DNA from: Actinomycetes bacterium
GTDB lineage: Bacteria > Actinomycetota > Acidimicrobiia > Acidimicrobiales > GCA-2861595
DNA length: 35,161 bases
Reading direction: 5' to 3'
Assembly: GCA_023264975.1 (NCBI GenBank)
Contig: JAHFUS010000042.1
Location: 1-35,161, forward strand
Shown: positions 24,172-32,421 of the stretch, piece by piece
Numbering within the stretch: the stretch's first letter is position 1
Layout of the letters: every line of letters starts with the position of its first letter
The notes under the pieces: generated by a model
Seen by the model: only the letters and a program-made list of their open reading frames with translations
What the model was told of the DNA's origin: nothing
Databases searched by the model: none
Position numbers and translations under genes: made by a program

Positions 24172-24509
24172 GCGGTTCTCCTCCGGCTGATGCCCGATCG
24201 GGGCCCGGTCTCGGACTCCGACTACAGGGGTCTGTCACTTGTGCTGGGTAACTCCTTCAGCACATGTGCTGGATAACTCCTTCTGACGCTACACCCCTGT
24301 GGGCGCAGAGTAAAATGAATCCTTTCTTATACCTCATCAGCCTTTGCTTATGGCCGACGAGAGGATGGCGACCCCGAAGACAGCGTTCACCGGAGCGGGA
24401 CCCCTTGCTGCGATCGCTTGAGCGTCGGGGTCGTACAGGGAGCATGGTGTAGCTCGCCTCCGGATGACAACTCCTGCCTCACGAGGGAACGGTTATCTTC
24501 GAGCACCTC
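24172..24509. promoter_or_regulatory. cbbL-cbbR divergent control region, probable CbbR sites
   Basis: 338 bases hold two repeat sets. Near cbbL, gtgctgggtaactccttc (24241-24258) recurs as gtgctggataactccttc (24266-24283), a 25-base period, with the palindrome agcacatgtgct at 24259-24270 between them. Nearer cbbR, cctttcttat (24321-24330) recurs as cctttgcttat (24341-24351), about two helical turns apart, in an AT-rich patch that could supply promoter elements. LysR-type regulators normally bind such intergenic repeats and control both directions. Confidence 0.65.
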
Positions 24510-25439
24510 ATGGCGATGACGTTGAGCCAGCTCCGCACATTTCTCACGGTCGCCGACGCGGGGTCGGTCCGGGTCGCTGCCGAGTCGCTCTTCGTCTCGC
24601 AGCCGGCCGTCTCGGGCGCGATCGCCATCCTCGAGCGGGAGTTGGGGGTGGCGCTCGTCGTCCGCCAAGGCCGCGGCCTCCGCCTCACCGCGGCCGGAAC
24701 GGCCTTCGCCGATGACGTGCGCACCAGCCTCGGCCTCCTCGACTACGGCTGCCGCCGCGCACGCAGCATCGAAGACCCGGCACGGGGCATGGTTCGGCTC
24801 GTCGCGGTGGCAACCGCCACCGAGCGGCTGCTCCTGCCCATCGTCGCCCGCTTCCGTGAGCAGAACCCCGAAGCCGGTGTCACCATCCAGGTCGGGAACC
24901 GGACGACAGTGTGGGAGAGCTTGCGCCACCACAAGGCCGACCTCGTCGTAGCCGGGCGGCCGCCGGTGGGCGTACCGGCGGACACCCTGGCCCGTGGTGA
25001 GAACCGGCTTGTCCTCATCGGGCCCGCCTCGGCGACACCGCGGACGAACGGTAAGGATGCGGCGCACGACCCGGCCCGGGAGACCTGGCTGTTGCGCGAA
25101 CCGGGATCCGGGACGCGCGCGGCAGCCGATGCCCTGCTTGCCGAGCTGGACATCGACCCGCCCACGATGATCCTCGGATCCAACGCGGCCATCGAGCGAG
25201 GCGTGGAGTTGGGGCTGGGAGTTGGGCTGATCTCCCGTGACGCCGCCGGCGAAGGCATCTCCCAGGGGGCCGTCGCCGTCTGGCCGTGTCGTGGCACCCC
25301 GATGAGCCGGCCTTGGCACCTCGTCTGCTACGCAGGCGAACCGCTCGGCCCGACTGCCCTCGCACTGGTGAAGTCGATGGTCGGGCCCGGCGGCAGCCTG
25401 ACGGCGACGGCCGAGGGAAGGCGGGTCCTCCGCAGCTGA
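24510..25439 (+). CDS. cbbR: LysR-type regulator, probable CbbR
   Basis: 309 residues from ATG 24510 (a second ATG at 24516 is equally possible). The N-terminal winged helix-turn-helix is standard for the family: MTLSQLRTFLTVADAGSVRV, then AAESLFVSQPAVSGAIAILE and RELGVALVVRQGRGLRLTAAG. The remainder is the periplasmic-binding-like effector domain (GMVRLVAVATATERLLLPIV; LREPGSGTRAAADALLAEL; GVELGLGVGLISRDA). CbbR proteins sense metabolites of the Calvin cycle and activate cbb operons. Its divergent position to cbbL supports the assignment; the effector cannot be read from the sequence. Confidence 0.88.
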   Translation: MAMTLSQLRTFLTVADAGSVRVAAESLFVSQPAVSGAIAILERELGVALVVRQGRGLRLTAAGTAFADDVRTSLGLLDYGCRRARSIEDPARGMVRLVAVATATERLLLPIVARFREQNPEAGVTIQVGNRTTVWESLRHHKADLVVAGRPPVGVPADTLARGENRLVLIGPASATPRTNGKDAAHDPARETWLLREPGSGTRAAADALLAELDIDPPTMILGSNAAIERGVELGLGVGLISRDAAGEGISQGAVAVWPCRGTPMSRPWHLVCYAGEPLGPTALALVKSMVGPGGSLTATAEGRRVLRS

Positions 25440-25478
25440 GGGTGCGACCAGCGCCAGCCGTCCAACGAGAAAGTCGTT

Positions 25479-25520
25479 GCAGCCCAACGGGATTCGAACC
25501 CGTGTCGCCGCCTGAGACCG
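25479..25520 (-). tRNA. tRNA-Glu-like 3' half (attachment-site remnant)
   Basis: The minus strand reads, from the anticodon-loop region, CTCAGGCGGCGAC, then a full T arm (ACGGGTTCGAATCCCGT) and the acceptor strand TGGGCTGCA. This resembles the 3' half of tRNA-Glu(CUC). No 5' half lies upstream; an excisionase fragment takes its place. The discriminator region does not fit perfectly, so the copy may have drifted. It is not a working tRNA. Confidence 0.6.
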
Positions 25521-25622
25521 ATTTTCGAAGACGAGCCGGCGTACATGTCGCCCGTTGACTCGAAGGACATCCGCCAGCTCATTGACGTCGAGGAGCGTTG
25601 GAAGCCGGGCAGCTGGCAGCAT
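25521..25622 (-). pseudogene. Excisionase 5' fragment fused to the tRNA half
   Basis: From ATG 25622 the frame reads MLPAARLPTLLDVNELADVL followed by RVNGRHVRRLVFEN, the start of a helix-turn-helix excisionase. Intact relatives continue with the wing (a Lys-Val-Gly turn and an Arg-Phe-Asp strand). Here the frame instead runs straight into the tRNA-Glu-like half at about 25520. The gene is cut at the point where an integrase crossover at an anticodon loop would lie, so this is a junction scar of a former integrated element. Confidence 0.6.
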
Positions 25623-25639
25623 CGTCAAGGTTGCGGGCG

Positions 25640-26125
25640 CTAGCGACCATGGCGGGCTCCGCCTCCAGACGTCGGCCTACGCGCACGGCCCCGTGGGCCG
25701 CCCGCGGCGCTGCTCATGATCGAGCCGACGTCTGGCTCACGCCTTGGCCGCCTGGGGAACGACAGGTTCACCGAGGCGGGGGCGACGCCAGCCAGGACGG
25801 CGGCCACCACCCCGCCGAGGGCGAGCCCCCTGTCCTTGGACGCGTTCGACGTAGCTGCCGCCCCCCCGGCCAGCCCGTACATGGAGGCGCCGACGAGGAC
25901 CGCCGCCAGGCTGCCCCACAGGGCGAACTTCTGGGCCCAGTTCAACAGCTTCTGGACAAGCGCGGCGCCGGAATCCCCTCCGTCGTGGGATTGACGCTCA
26001 CCTGACCCAACAATGTGATCACGGGACCTCCCGAGTGGTTGCGACGACGAGGTAGGTCGCCGGGCCGCCGGCATCTCGCGGCGAAACGCGAGAATCTGCC
26101 GGCGAGACGGGGCTGGCGTGCTCAA
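25640..26125 (-). pseudogene. Conjugation-type small membrane protein, probably decayed
   Basis: The central part reads ALVQKLLNWAQKFALWGSLA, AVLVGASMYGLAGGAAATSN and RGLALGGVVAAVLAGVAPAS. These are two transmembrane helices joined by a short basic loop, as in the small TrbC/VirB2-like or DUF6112-type membrane proteins of actinobacterial conjugative elements. In this frame no good start lies just before the hydrophobic part; ATG 26125 and ATG 26071 add Arg/Ser-rich sequence unlike the family. After NLSF the tail is Arg/Pro/Gly-rich and looks frame-shifted. With the neighbouring excisionase fragment it suggests a mostly lost conjugative element. Confidence 0.5.
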
Positions 26126-26208
26126 CCAGCGTGTCGCTCAACACCCCGGAGGGTCGGCGCAGTATTGACAGAGAGCGCTCCGTCAGAGAAGACAAAACCA
26201 GACGGTTG

Positions 26209-26490
26209 CTAGGGCAACGGGCCAGTGGGCGGCGGCAGGAAGTCAGCTCCTGCCGGCGCGGCGACAGGCAAGGAGGCGTCGCCATTGGTGTGCGAATCGA
26301 CGACCTCCCGAGCCTTGGCCACCCCGGTGTCAACCACGTCCTGGACCTTCTCGGTGGCTGTCTCGTAGGCGTCGGACCGTTTGACCTTGGCGATGGTGCG
26401 GTTGATCTGCTCGTAGCGCTCGCGACCGGCCCTGGACCCCAGGTAGTAACCGGATCCGAAGCCGACGAGCAGTCCCAGTCGGAATCTCAT
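26209..26490 (-). CDS. YtxH-like small membrane-anchored protein
   Basis: 93 residues from ATG 26490. MRFRLGLLVGFGSGYYLGSR is a single N-terminal hydrophobic helix with the Gly-rich, Tyr-rich pattern of YtxH-type proteins. It is followed by AGRERYEQINRTIAKVKRSD and a long amphipathic helix (KVQDVVDTGVAKAREVV). The end is Pro/Gly/Ala-rich. Relatives are common single genes in actinobacteria and may act in envelope stress, but a role is not established. Its start is 95 bases from the first tRNA-Asn copy, so it lies just outside the integrated element. Confidence 0.7.
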   Translation of the reverse strand: MRFRLGLLVGFGSGYYLGSRAGRERYEQINRTIAKVKRSDAYETATEKVQDVVDTGVAKAREVVDSHTNGDASLPVAAPAGADFLPPPTGPLP

Positions 26491-26585
26491 ATCCGGTTCT
26501 TACCCCGGGGACCCTCCTGCCACAACCGAGCGGTCGATTTCGGGCAGGTCGACGCCGTGGTCGCTGCTACCGTGACCGAGGTCGG

Positions 26586-26623
26586 TCCGGGGTAGCTCAA
26601 TTGGCAGAGCATCTGACTGTTAA
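26586..26623 (+). repeat. attL: duplicated 5' half of tRNA-Asn
   Basis: These 38 bases are identical to 35086-35123: acceptor TCCGGGG, D arm, and anticodon arm through GTTAA (anticodon GTT at 26619-26621). After that the sequence departs completely, so this copy cannot fold as a tRNA. It is the original 5' half, still with its own upstream region, cut off by integration of the 8.5-kb element. Confidence 0.93.
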
Positions 26624-26904
26624 GCGAAAAGCCGTTAACGGTGTGCTGACCTGCGGTTTTGCCTCAAAATCGGGAGCAAAACCGGCTCAGTTATCCTCTG
26701 TATCGGGACCGCACGGCAGGCGTTACACCGGCCTGATTTCTCACCGTCCTGGGGACAGGCGCGGCCAGGGCGGTCAAGGCCGGCCGTCAGGCCGCCCGCA
26801 GGGGAAGCCTTGACGGCCCGGTGTCGGCCCGCCGGCATACTCGGGCAGGAAGCCCGCCAGGGCTTCCTGGTCGCCCCTTCCGGTTGGGCGCAGCGCCCGC
26901 GTAG
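26624..26904. promoter_or_regulatory. Left end of the integrated element with integrase-arm-like repeats
   Basis: No gene. It contains tgacctgcggttttgcctc (26647-26665), matched in inverted orientation by 35053-35071 at the other end (17 of 19 bases). It also contains gttatcctctgta (26690-26702), repeated directly at 35006-35018. Both are good candidates for integrase arm-type or excisionase sites. Further in, gtcaaggc (26773-26780) and gccttgac (26807-26814) form an 8-bp stem with a GC-rich loop. Confidence 0.6.
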
Positions 26905-27006
26905 TGTGCCCGGAATCGAGTTGAACGAGCGCCTCCGCTGACGGTCGACCGGCCTGCGGTCCGAAGGAGGTGGCGCTTCTACCGCACCGCCGGCGGCACG
27001 ACCCCG

Positions 27007-27309
27007 GTGCGGGACTTCCTCACGAGCGCGGCCGTCCCCGCCGGCGACCGGGACGAGATCCTCGCCGCCATGAAGGACGTCCAGGTCAACGGGCTGGTGG
27101 CCGCCCGTCACCTGCACGGCGACATCTACGAGGTGCGCGCCACCGGTGCGCGGGCCGCCTACCGAGTGCTCTTCGCCACCGAAGGCGCCAAGAGCCAAAT
27201 CCTGCTCGCGGTGTCGGCGTTCAGCAAGAAGACCCAGCGGACGCCGCTGGGCGAGATCGCCACAGCCGAGCGCCGGCTTGCCGACTGGCGGGCTCGTGCC
27301 CGGAAGTGA
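27007..27309 (+). CDS. RelE/HigB-type toxin
   Basis: 100 residues from GTG 27007, but the family sequence clearly begins earlier. In the same frame upstream, WRFYRTAGGTTPVRDFLTSA is the usual N-terminus, and the frame stays open back to 26905 without any ATG, GTG or TTG. Later parts fit too: GDIYEVRATGARAAYRVLFA and KSQILLAVSAFSKKTQRTPL, ending in a basic helix. Such toxins cleave mRNA at the ribosome. Either translation uses an unusual start upstream or the gene has lost its start. The antitoxin gene follows 42 bases later. Confidence 0.7.
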   Translation: MRDFLTSAAVPAGDRDEILAAMKDVQVNGLVAARHLHGDIYEVRATGARAAYRVLFATEGAKSQILLAVSAFSKKTQRTPLGEIATAERRLADWRARARK

Positions 27310-27329
27310 TAACCCAGATATAGGTTATC
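27308..27329. promoter_or_regulatory. Inverted repeat between toxin and antitoxin genes
   Basis: gataacc (27308-27314) and ggttatc (27323-27329) form a perfect 7-bp inverted repeat around an 8-base AT-rich centre, overlapping the toxin stop. This is the shape of an operator bound by an XRE-type antitoxin, and it may double as an internal promoter for the antitoxin alone. A strong GAGGAGGAGG ribosome site follows at 27335-27344. Confidence 0.6.
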
Positions 27330-27351
27330 CTGACGAGGAGGAGGTGCCAGG

Positions 27352-27684
27352 GTGGCTGCGAAGGACGACCTCGACCAACTGATCGACGAACTGGCGGAGG
27401 ACGACCCGCTGCTCCCGTCGCGTGTGGCGGCGGCCCTTGAGCGGCGCGAGCTCGCCCGTCAACTCGCCGACCGGCGCCGGGAGGCCGGCCTCACCCAGTC
27501 GGAACTGGCCAAGCGGATGCAGACCAGCCAGGGCCAGGTGACGCGCTTCGAGTCCGGCGCCGACACCCGCCTGTCCACCGTCGCTCGTTACGCGGCGGCC
27601 GTCGGGATGAAGGTTGAGTGGTCGCTTGCCCCGGTCGCTCGGCAGCGAAGGAAGGCAAGCTCCAAGGCCACCCTGGGTGGCTAG
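27352..27684 (+). CDS. XRE-family antitoxin (HigA-like)
   Basis: 110 residues from GTG 27352, eight bases after a purine-rich ribosome site. The N-terminal part is acidic and helical (DDLDQLIDELAEDDPLLPSR). A helix-turn-helix of the Cro/C1 type follows (GLTQSELAKRMQTSQGQVTR, then FESGADTRLSTVARYAAAVG), with the strand MKVEWSLAPV at the end. It should neutralise the toxin encoded upstream and repress the pair. Toxin-first order is typical of HigBA. It would stabilise the integrated element. Confidence 0.82.
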   Translation: MAAKDDLDQLIDELAEDDPLLPSRVAAALERRELARQLADRRREAGLTQSELAKRMQTSQGQVTRFESGADTRLSTVARYAAAVGMKVEWSLAPVARQRRKASSKATLGG

Positions 27685-27879
27685 AACCGCCTGGCGATAT
27701 GTGCGCCCTCGAAGTCGGATCGCGAGCTACCTCGCCCACGCAGAACGGCACTTCGGACTCCTGCTCGGCGGCCGTTGCCTCACGTTCTGGGCGAATGTTC
27801 TGGGACACCTGGTTTGTCGGTGAGCGCGCCCCGATCCGTCGATCTGTCGCGCGCGGGTCAGGCGCTCGGCGCCATCCGG
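27685..27879. other. Short convergent intergenic region
   Basis: 195 bases between the antitoxin gene (rightward) and the methyltransferase gene (leftward). I see no clear terminator hairpin with a U-run and no gene. Confidence 0.35.
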
Positions 27880-28674
27880 TCAGCCCGGGACGCGGCCCAC
27901 CGCGCAGTGGGCGACGGCTCCGAGTGTGAACGAGCCTGAGGGCGCACCCAACCTTTCGAGTAGGGCCACGCGTAGACGATCCCGATCGGGATCGTCCAAT
28001 GAGGTGCAGTAGGACCCTGCCGGGCCGACCCCCGCCAGGAAGCTGTTCCACAGCTCATCGAACGATGAGTAGCTCGACGCCACGGCCAGCGTCGACTCCC
28101 GGATCAGCTCGAGCCTTGCGGTCGCAAACACTTCCGCGATCTCGCCCGGTCGCCCGAACCGGAGCGTCCGGGCCTCGTCGGGCGCCTCGGGATCAATGCT
28201 CAACGCGGCGTCCCAGAAGGCGCGGAGCATCTCCATGCCGTCGTCGAAGTCCCACACGCACGCCGCGACCTTGCCGCCGGGGCGAACGACCCGTGCCATC
28301 TCCTGTGCCGCCGTGTCGGGCTCGCTGACGAAGTGCAGCACCAGTTGCGCCATCGCGTGGTCGGCGGTGTTCGTCTCGAACGGGATCGCTTCGGCCTGGC
28401 CCCGCTTCACGACGACGCCGGGGTAGCGCGCCGCGCACTCGTCGCAGAACGGCGGCGACGGGTCGCATGCGTACACGCACGGCGCTCCGAGCCGGTCGAC
28501 GAGCACGGCGGTGAGCGCGCCCGGGCCGCATCCGACGTCGACGGCGGTGTCGCCGGGAGCCACACCTACCGCATCGGCGAACAGTTCCGCCAAGGGGAGC
28601 GAGTATCGCCCCATGAAGGAGTCATACGTCTCACCGGCGACGCCGAACGTTCGTGCCCCTTCAACCTCGCCCAC
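27880..28674 (-). CDS. Class I SAM-dependent methyltransferase (element cargo)
   Basis: 264 residues from ATG 28674. Motif I is TAVDVGCGPGALTAVLVDRL, then CVYACDPSPPFCDECAARYP, then QAEAIPFETNTADHAMAQLV and the post-motif GGKVAACVWDFDDGMEMLRA. This is the UbiE/Methyltransf_11 layout, of normal length, with an intact C-terminal domain. It transfers methyl groups from S-adenosylmethionine to an unknown small molecule. It lies inside the integrated element between the toxin-antitoxin pair and the relaxase, so it is probably cargo; nothing shows a link to transfer. Confidence 0.85.
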   Translation of the reverse strand: MGEVEGARTFGVAGETYDSFMGRYSLPLAELFADAVGVAPGDTAVDVGCGPGALTAVLVDRLGAPCVYACDPSPPFCDECAARYPGVVVKRGQAEAIPFETNTADHAMAQLVLHFVSEPDTAAQEMARVVRPGGKVAACVWDFDDGMEMLRAFWDAALSIDPEAPDEARTLRFGRPGEIAEVFATARLELIRESTLAVASSYSSFDELWNSFLAGVGPAGSYCTSLDDPDRDRLRVALLERLGAPSGSFTLGAVAHCAVGRVPG

Positions 28675-29004
28675 GACGGCCTCCCTGCTCGGCGGCGAGC
28701 CTAGAACCCGGCGCGGCGTCCTCTACGCCGACATGCCGACTCGGCCGCGTTCTCTGGAGCGGCCAGGGGCACGATCGAGCCAGCGCGATCGGGCTCGCGA
28801 CCGATTCGGCAATCTGCGGGCCAAGCGAGTCGACAACAGGGTGTCCCAAACGCGCGACCGAGATGGGACCGGCGAACGCCCCCGAATGCCGGATCGCGAG
28901 GCTTGCCGTCGACCCGTCGGAGAACCGAACTGGCGCCCCGAACGCCTGCGATGCGCTCACAGGTCACGACTCGTAGCCCGTACAGTCGCTCAGGAAGACG
29001 ACCG
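28675..29004. other. Gene-free stretch upstream of the methyltransferase
   Basis: 330 bases between the start of the methyltransferase gene and the end of the relaxase gene, both on the minus strand. It should contain the methyltransferase promoter. No recognisable gene or repeat. Confidence 0.4.
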
Positions 29005-32000
29005 CTACAGCCCGAGCCCCAACCCGAGATCACGTGCCGGCTGTGCCCACTGCAACCAGTCCGGCGTCGGCGGCTCGACGGCCTCCAGCTGCATCCGGAG
29101 GTCCTCCCAGGCGATGGCCTGGACGCCCCGCAGGTTCCCCTCGTGCCCGAGCTGGTCTGGCTCAACCCGCCACTGTTCCCGGTAGCCCTCCACAGCTCCG
29201 GCCTTGTTCAGCCAGCGCTCCCGGGCGTGGTCCTCAAGAGGCGGCGGGCCCAGGAGGCGAAGCACATGAGCTGGAGGGTGCTGCTCGGCGGCCAGGGCCA
29301 GCTCGCTTCGCCGCTGGGCCACCCGCTCGGCCAGGTCCTCCATCCAGGCCACCTCCACGGGATGCTCGGCCATCCACGCATCCCGGGCCTCCCCTGCCGC
29401 CACCAGCTCCCGGAAACGCCCCTGGGCCTCGGCCGCGACGGGTTCGACTTCCTGCAGCGCACTCCGGGCCCGTTCGGCCTCTACTTCGAGACCACCGAGG
29501 CGGGCCAGGCCGGCTCCGAGCAAGCGCTCGGCCTGCTCGACGGCTTCGGCGTGGGCCCGGCGCCGGAACAGGCCTGCACGATCGCCGAGGGCGTCGAGCT
29601 TGGCCCGGCTGGCCTCGACCGCCGCTTGCGCCCTGTGCAACTGCTCCTCCGCCCTCGGCAGGGTCTGCGCCGCCCCATTCCTCACGTTGTCGGCCCGGAG
29701 GAACTCTTCCAGGCGCTCCTGCAGCTCGTGGTGGCGATTCGGGCCGGCGCCTCGGTTGACGAGGCGGCGGGCCTCGATGAGGGCGGGTACCAGCATGGCC
29801 AGGTCCTCCGAGCGCTCCAGCTCGGAGCGCAGCACCTCGGTGGCCGACAATTCCGCCCCGCTGCGGCCGAGGGCGTCGGCCAGCGCCTCGGCCGGCGTCG
29901 GCGGGCGTCGCCAGCCGTGCTCGTCGCCGATCTCCACCACCACGCAGGCCTGGTTCTCCAGCCGGCCCCGGGTCATGGCCACGTAGACCAGCTCGGCGCT
30001 GGCCGCCTCGTCGACCACCACCACGCCCCTGTCGACGGTGAGACCCTGCGCCTTGTGGACGGTGACGGCGTAGGACAGCGCCACGTGCTCGGCCACGTAG
30101 TCACCGGGCAGGACCACACGACCGCGCCCGTCGGCGTGGTCGACCACCAGTGAGCCGTCACGGCGGCGCTCAGTCACCACCCAGCGGTCCCCGTTGCGCA
30201 CCCAGGCGCCGAGACTGGTGACGAGGCGCCGGTCGTTCTCGATCGTGACCACCTCGTCGCCCACGCCGGCCACCTGGGCGCCCACCGCCACGCCACCGGG
30301 CTCCACCTCGCCCGCCGCCACCCGCACGGCCCGGGCCCGCATCGCCAGGGCATCGACGGTCACGTGGTCCTGCGCCAGCACCACCACCGACTCGCCGAGT
30401 TTCCGGCAGCGCTGCCAGGAGGCGAAGGCGGCCTCCACCATCTCCTCCCGGCTGCCGCCCACCAGGCGGCCGTGACGCTCGTACTCGTCCACCACGCTCT
30501 GGTCCCCTCGGCGCAGACGCAGGGTGGCGGCCGCCTCCCAGGGCTCCACGAAGCGCCGGGCGTCGGTCAGCTCGGCCGCCCGTGTGTCGGCCACCAAGAG
30601 ACGGAACAGCCCACCCGCACCCACCGCCCCCAGCTGGCGGTGGTCACCCACCAGGACCAGCTTGGCCTGGGCCGCCTCCACCGCCGCCACCAGGCGGGCG
30701 AGATCGGAGGTGGCCACCATGCTGGCCTCGTCGAGGACGACCGCCTCGCCGGCACGGAGGCGCCACTGCGGGTCGGGGACGGGCTTGGCGTTCTCGAACA
30801 GGAACTTGGCCAGGGTGTCCGACGCCAGCCCGGCCTCCTCGGTGAGCACCCCGGCCGCCACCGCCGAGACGGCCAGACCGCGAACGGGCACGCCGGAGGC
30901 CTCCCAGGCCCGTCGCGCTGCGCCCACCGAGCGGGTCTTGCCCGCTCCTGCCGGGCCGACCAGGCACACCACGGCCTCCCCGCCGGCGCACACCCGCCGC
31001 ACGGCCGCCGCCTGGTCCTCGCCCAGGCCGCCCGAGACCACCGCCGCCTCGACGGCGTGATGCGAGGCGACGGCCACGCCGGCCTCCCGGCCCCGCCCGG
31101 CGAAGTCGATCACGTCGGCCTCGAGAGCGAGCGTGGCCCTGGTGGTGTAGCGGGCACGGCCGTGGCGCTCGGTGGTGGGCAGGCCGTCGCGCCGGCGCAG
31201 GGCGTCGGGGACCTCGGCCCGGGGCGGGGCGGCCAGCGACACGACGTGGCGGTCGGCCAGCACCGCATCGGCCCCCGCCTCGATCCAGGCCCGGGCCTGC
31301 TCGGCGCTGGACACCAGGGCGGGAGGAAGGCGCCGGGCCACCAGTCGCAGCGCATCGGTGCGGCCCCACGTCGAGCGCTGCTCGGCTAGCTCCGCCACCA
31401 CCTCGGCCACCACGTCGCCCGCCGCCGCCAGGGGCAGCCCCAGCTGTGCCGGTGCGCGCCCGAGGGCCTGATCGAGCCAGGTCTCCGGCGAGCGTCCGAA
31501 GGCGGCGGCATCGGACATCCAGCGCTCGACGAGGCTCTCGGTGGTCTCGGCTCCACGTCCCTTGGCCGGACGCGTCGCCAGGGTGGCCACCTGGTACGCC
31601 TCGGCCCGCTCATCCGCCGTGAGCGACCGGCCCAGCCGGGCCTCGGCCGTGGCCACCCGCACGGCGCCGGCCACCTCGATCTCTCGCCGGCGGGAGGAGA
31701 AGTGCCGACACAGCTCCTCGGGCACGCCCACGATGTCGGACTGGCCGTTGACGTCGACCGGCGCCCACTCCACCCCCCGGCGGGCGGCCAGCTCGGCCCG
31801 CAGAGCGGCCTGGTAGACGCCACTCGCCGACTTCTGGTGGGCGTACAGCTCCCGGCCGTCGACGGCCCGCCAGCGCCCGTCCCCGCAGCGGACCTTGTTG
31901 GACACCAGCAGGTGGGTGTGCAGCTGGGGGTCGACGCCCCGCGAGACACGGTGGACGAAGGTGGCGATGACGAGGCCCTCAGTGTCGACCTGGAACACTC

Positions 32001-32421
32001 CCGCCTTGCCCATGCGGGAGAACGAGGCGTGGTCCTCCAGGAACGACACGGTGGCGGCCACCGCCGCGTCGTGCCCGGCCCGGACCTGCTCGGCCACTTC
32101 CCGGCCACCCAGGGCCCACAGCACCGAGGCCGACTTGGGCGGCGACAGCGACAGCGAGTAGCCGGCCACCACCTCCGAGCCGGCCCGGTGGTCGAAGGGC
32201 CGGCCGAGCCCCTCGCCCGTCAGCGGGTCCCGGCCCTGGCCGAACAGGGCGGCGAGGTGGGTGGGGTCGACCTCGCCGGCTAGGCCGAGCCCGGCGGCGC
32301 CCGAGCCGGCCCAGCGGCCCGGCGCCTCGCCGCGGCCGGTGTAGTAGTCCTCCAGGCCGAGGGCGACCTGGCTGGCGTAGTACTGCCAGGCGGCCGGCGC
32401 CATGTTGACAAGGCCCAGCAT
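29005..32421 (-). CDS. MobF-family relaxase/helicase (TrwC/TraA-like)
   Basis: 1138 residues from ATG 32421 (MLGLVNMAPAAWQYYASQVA); longer starts add unrelated sequence. The relaxase domain has catalytic tyrosines Tyr14/15 and Tyr26/27, and the metal-binding histidine triad His157, His168 and His170 (DPQLHTHLLVSNK). The superfamily I helicase domain starts near 460, with Walker A GPAGAGKT at 489-496, Walker B VVLDEASMVA, and motif VTVHKAQGLTVDRGVVVVDE in its late part. The last 250 residues are Glu/Arg/Ala-rich and coiled-coil-like. It nicks the transfer origin and unwinds DNA for conjugation. No type IV secretion genes are present, so the element must use another element's channel. Confidence 0.93.
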   Translation of the reverse strand: MLGLVNMAPAAWQYYASQVALGLEDYYTGRGEAPGRWAGSGAAGLGLAGEVDPTHLAALFGQGRDPLTGEGLGRPFDHRAGSEVVAGYSLSLSPPKSASVLWALGGREVAEQVRAGHDAAVAATVSFLEDHASFSRMGKAGVFQVDTEGLVIATFVHRVSRGVDPQLHTHLLVSNKVRCGDGRWRAVDGRELYAHQKSASGVYQAALRAELAARRGVEWAPVDVNGQSDIVGVPEELCRHFSSRRREIEVAGAVRVATAEARLGRSLTADERAEAYQVATLATRPAKGRGAETTESLVERWMSDAAAFGRSPETWLDQALGRAPAQLGLPLAAAGDVVAEVVAELAEQRSTWGRTDALRLVARRLPPALVSSAEQARAWIEAGADAVLADRHVVSLAAPPRAEVPDALRRRDGLPTTERHGRARYTTRATLALEADVIDFAGRGREAGVAVASHHAVEAAVVSGGLGEDQAAAVRRVCAGGEAVVCLVGPAGAGKTRSVGAARRAWEASGVPVRGLAVSAVAAGVLTEEAGLASDTLAKFLFENAKPVPDPQWRLRAGEAVVLDEASMVATSDLARLVAAVEAAQAKLVLVGDHRQLGAVGAGGLFRLLVADTRAAELTDARRFVEPWEAAATLRLRRGDQSVVDEYERHGRLVGGSREEMVEAAFASWQRCRKLGESVVVLAQDHVTVDALAMRARAVRVAAGEVEPGGVAVGAQVAGVGDEVVTIENDRRLVTSLGAWVRNGDRWVVTERRRDGSLVVDHADGRGRVVLPGDYVAEHVALSYAVTVHKAQGLTVDRGVVVVDEAASAELVYVAMTRGRLENQACVVVEIGDEHGWRRPPTPAEALADALGRSGAELSATEVLRSELERSEDLAMLVPALIEARRLVNRGAGPNRHHELQERLEEFLRADNVRNGAAQTLPRAEEQLHRAQAAVEASRAKLDALGDRAGLFRRRAHAEAVEQAERLLGAGLARLGGLEVEAERARSALQEVEPVAAEAQGRFRELVAAGEARDAWMAEHPVEVAWMEDLAERVAQRRSELALAAEQHPPAHVLRLLGPPPLEDHARERWLNKAGAVEGYREQWRVEPDQLGHEGNLRGVQAIAWEDLRMQLEAVEPPTPDWLQWAQPARDLGLGLGL

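Noticed and set aside
22720-24276. A 518-codon plus-strand frame opposite cbbL
   Set aside because: A high-GC shadow of cbbL; it has no ribosome site or recognised domain.
24387-25628. A 413-residue minus-strand gene
   Set aside because: Only its first 34 or so residues are excisionase; the rest is tRNA-like sequence and the antisense of cbbR.
26586-26660. A second intact tRNA-Asn
   Set aside because: The sequence leaves the tRNA pattern right after the anticodon and has no T arm or 3' acceptor strand.
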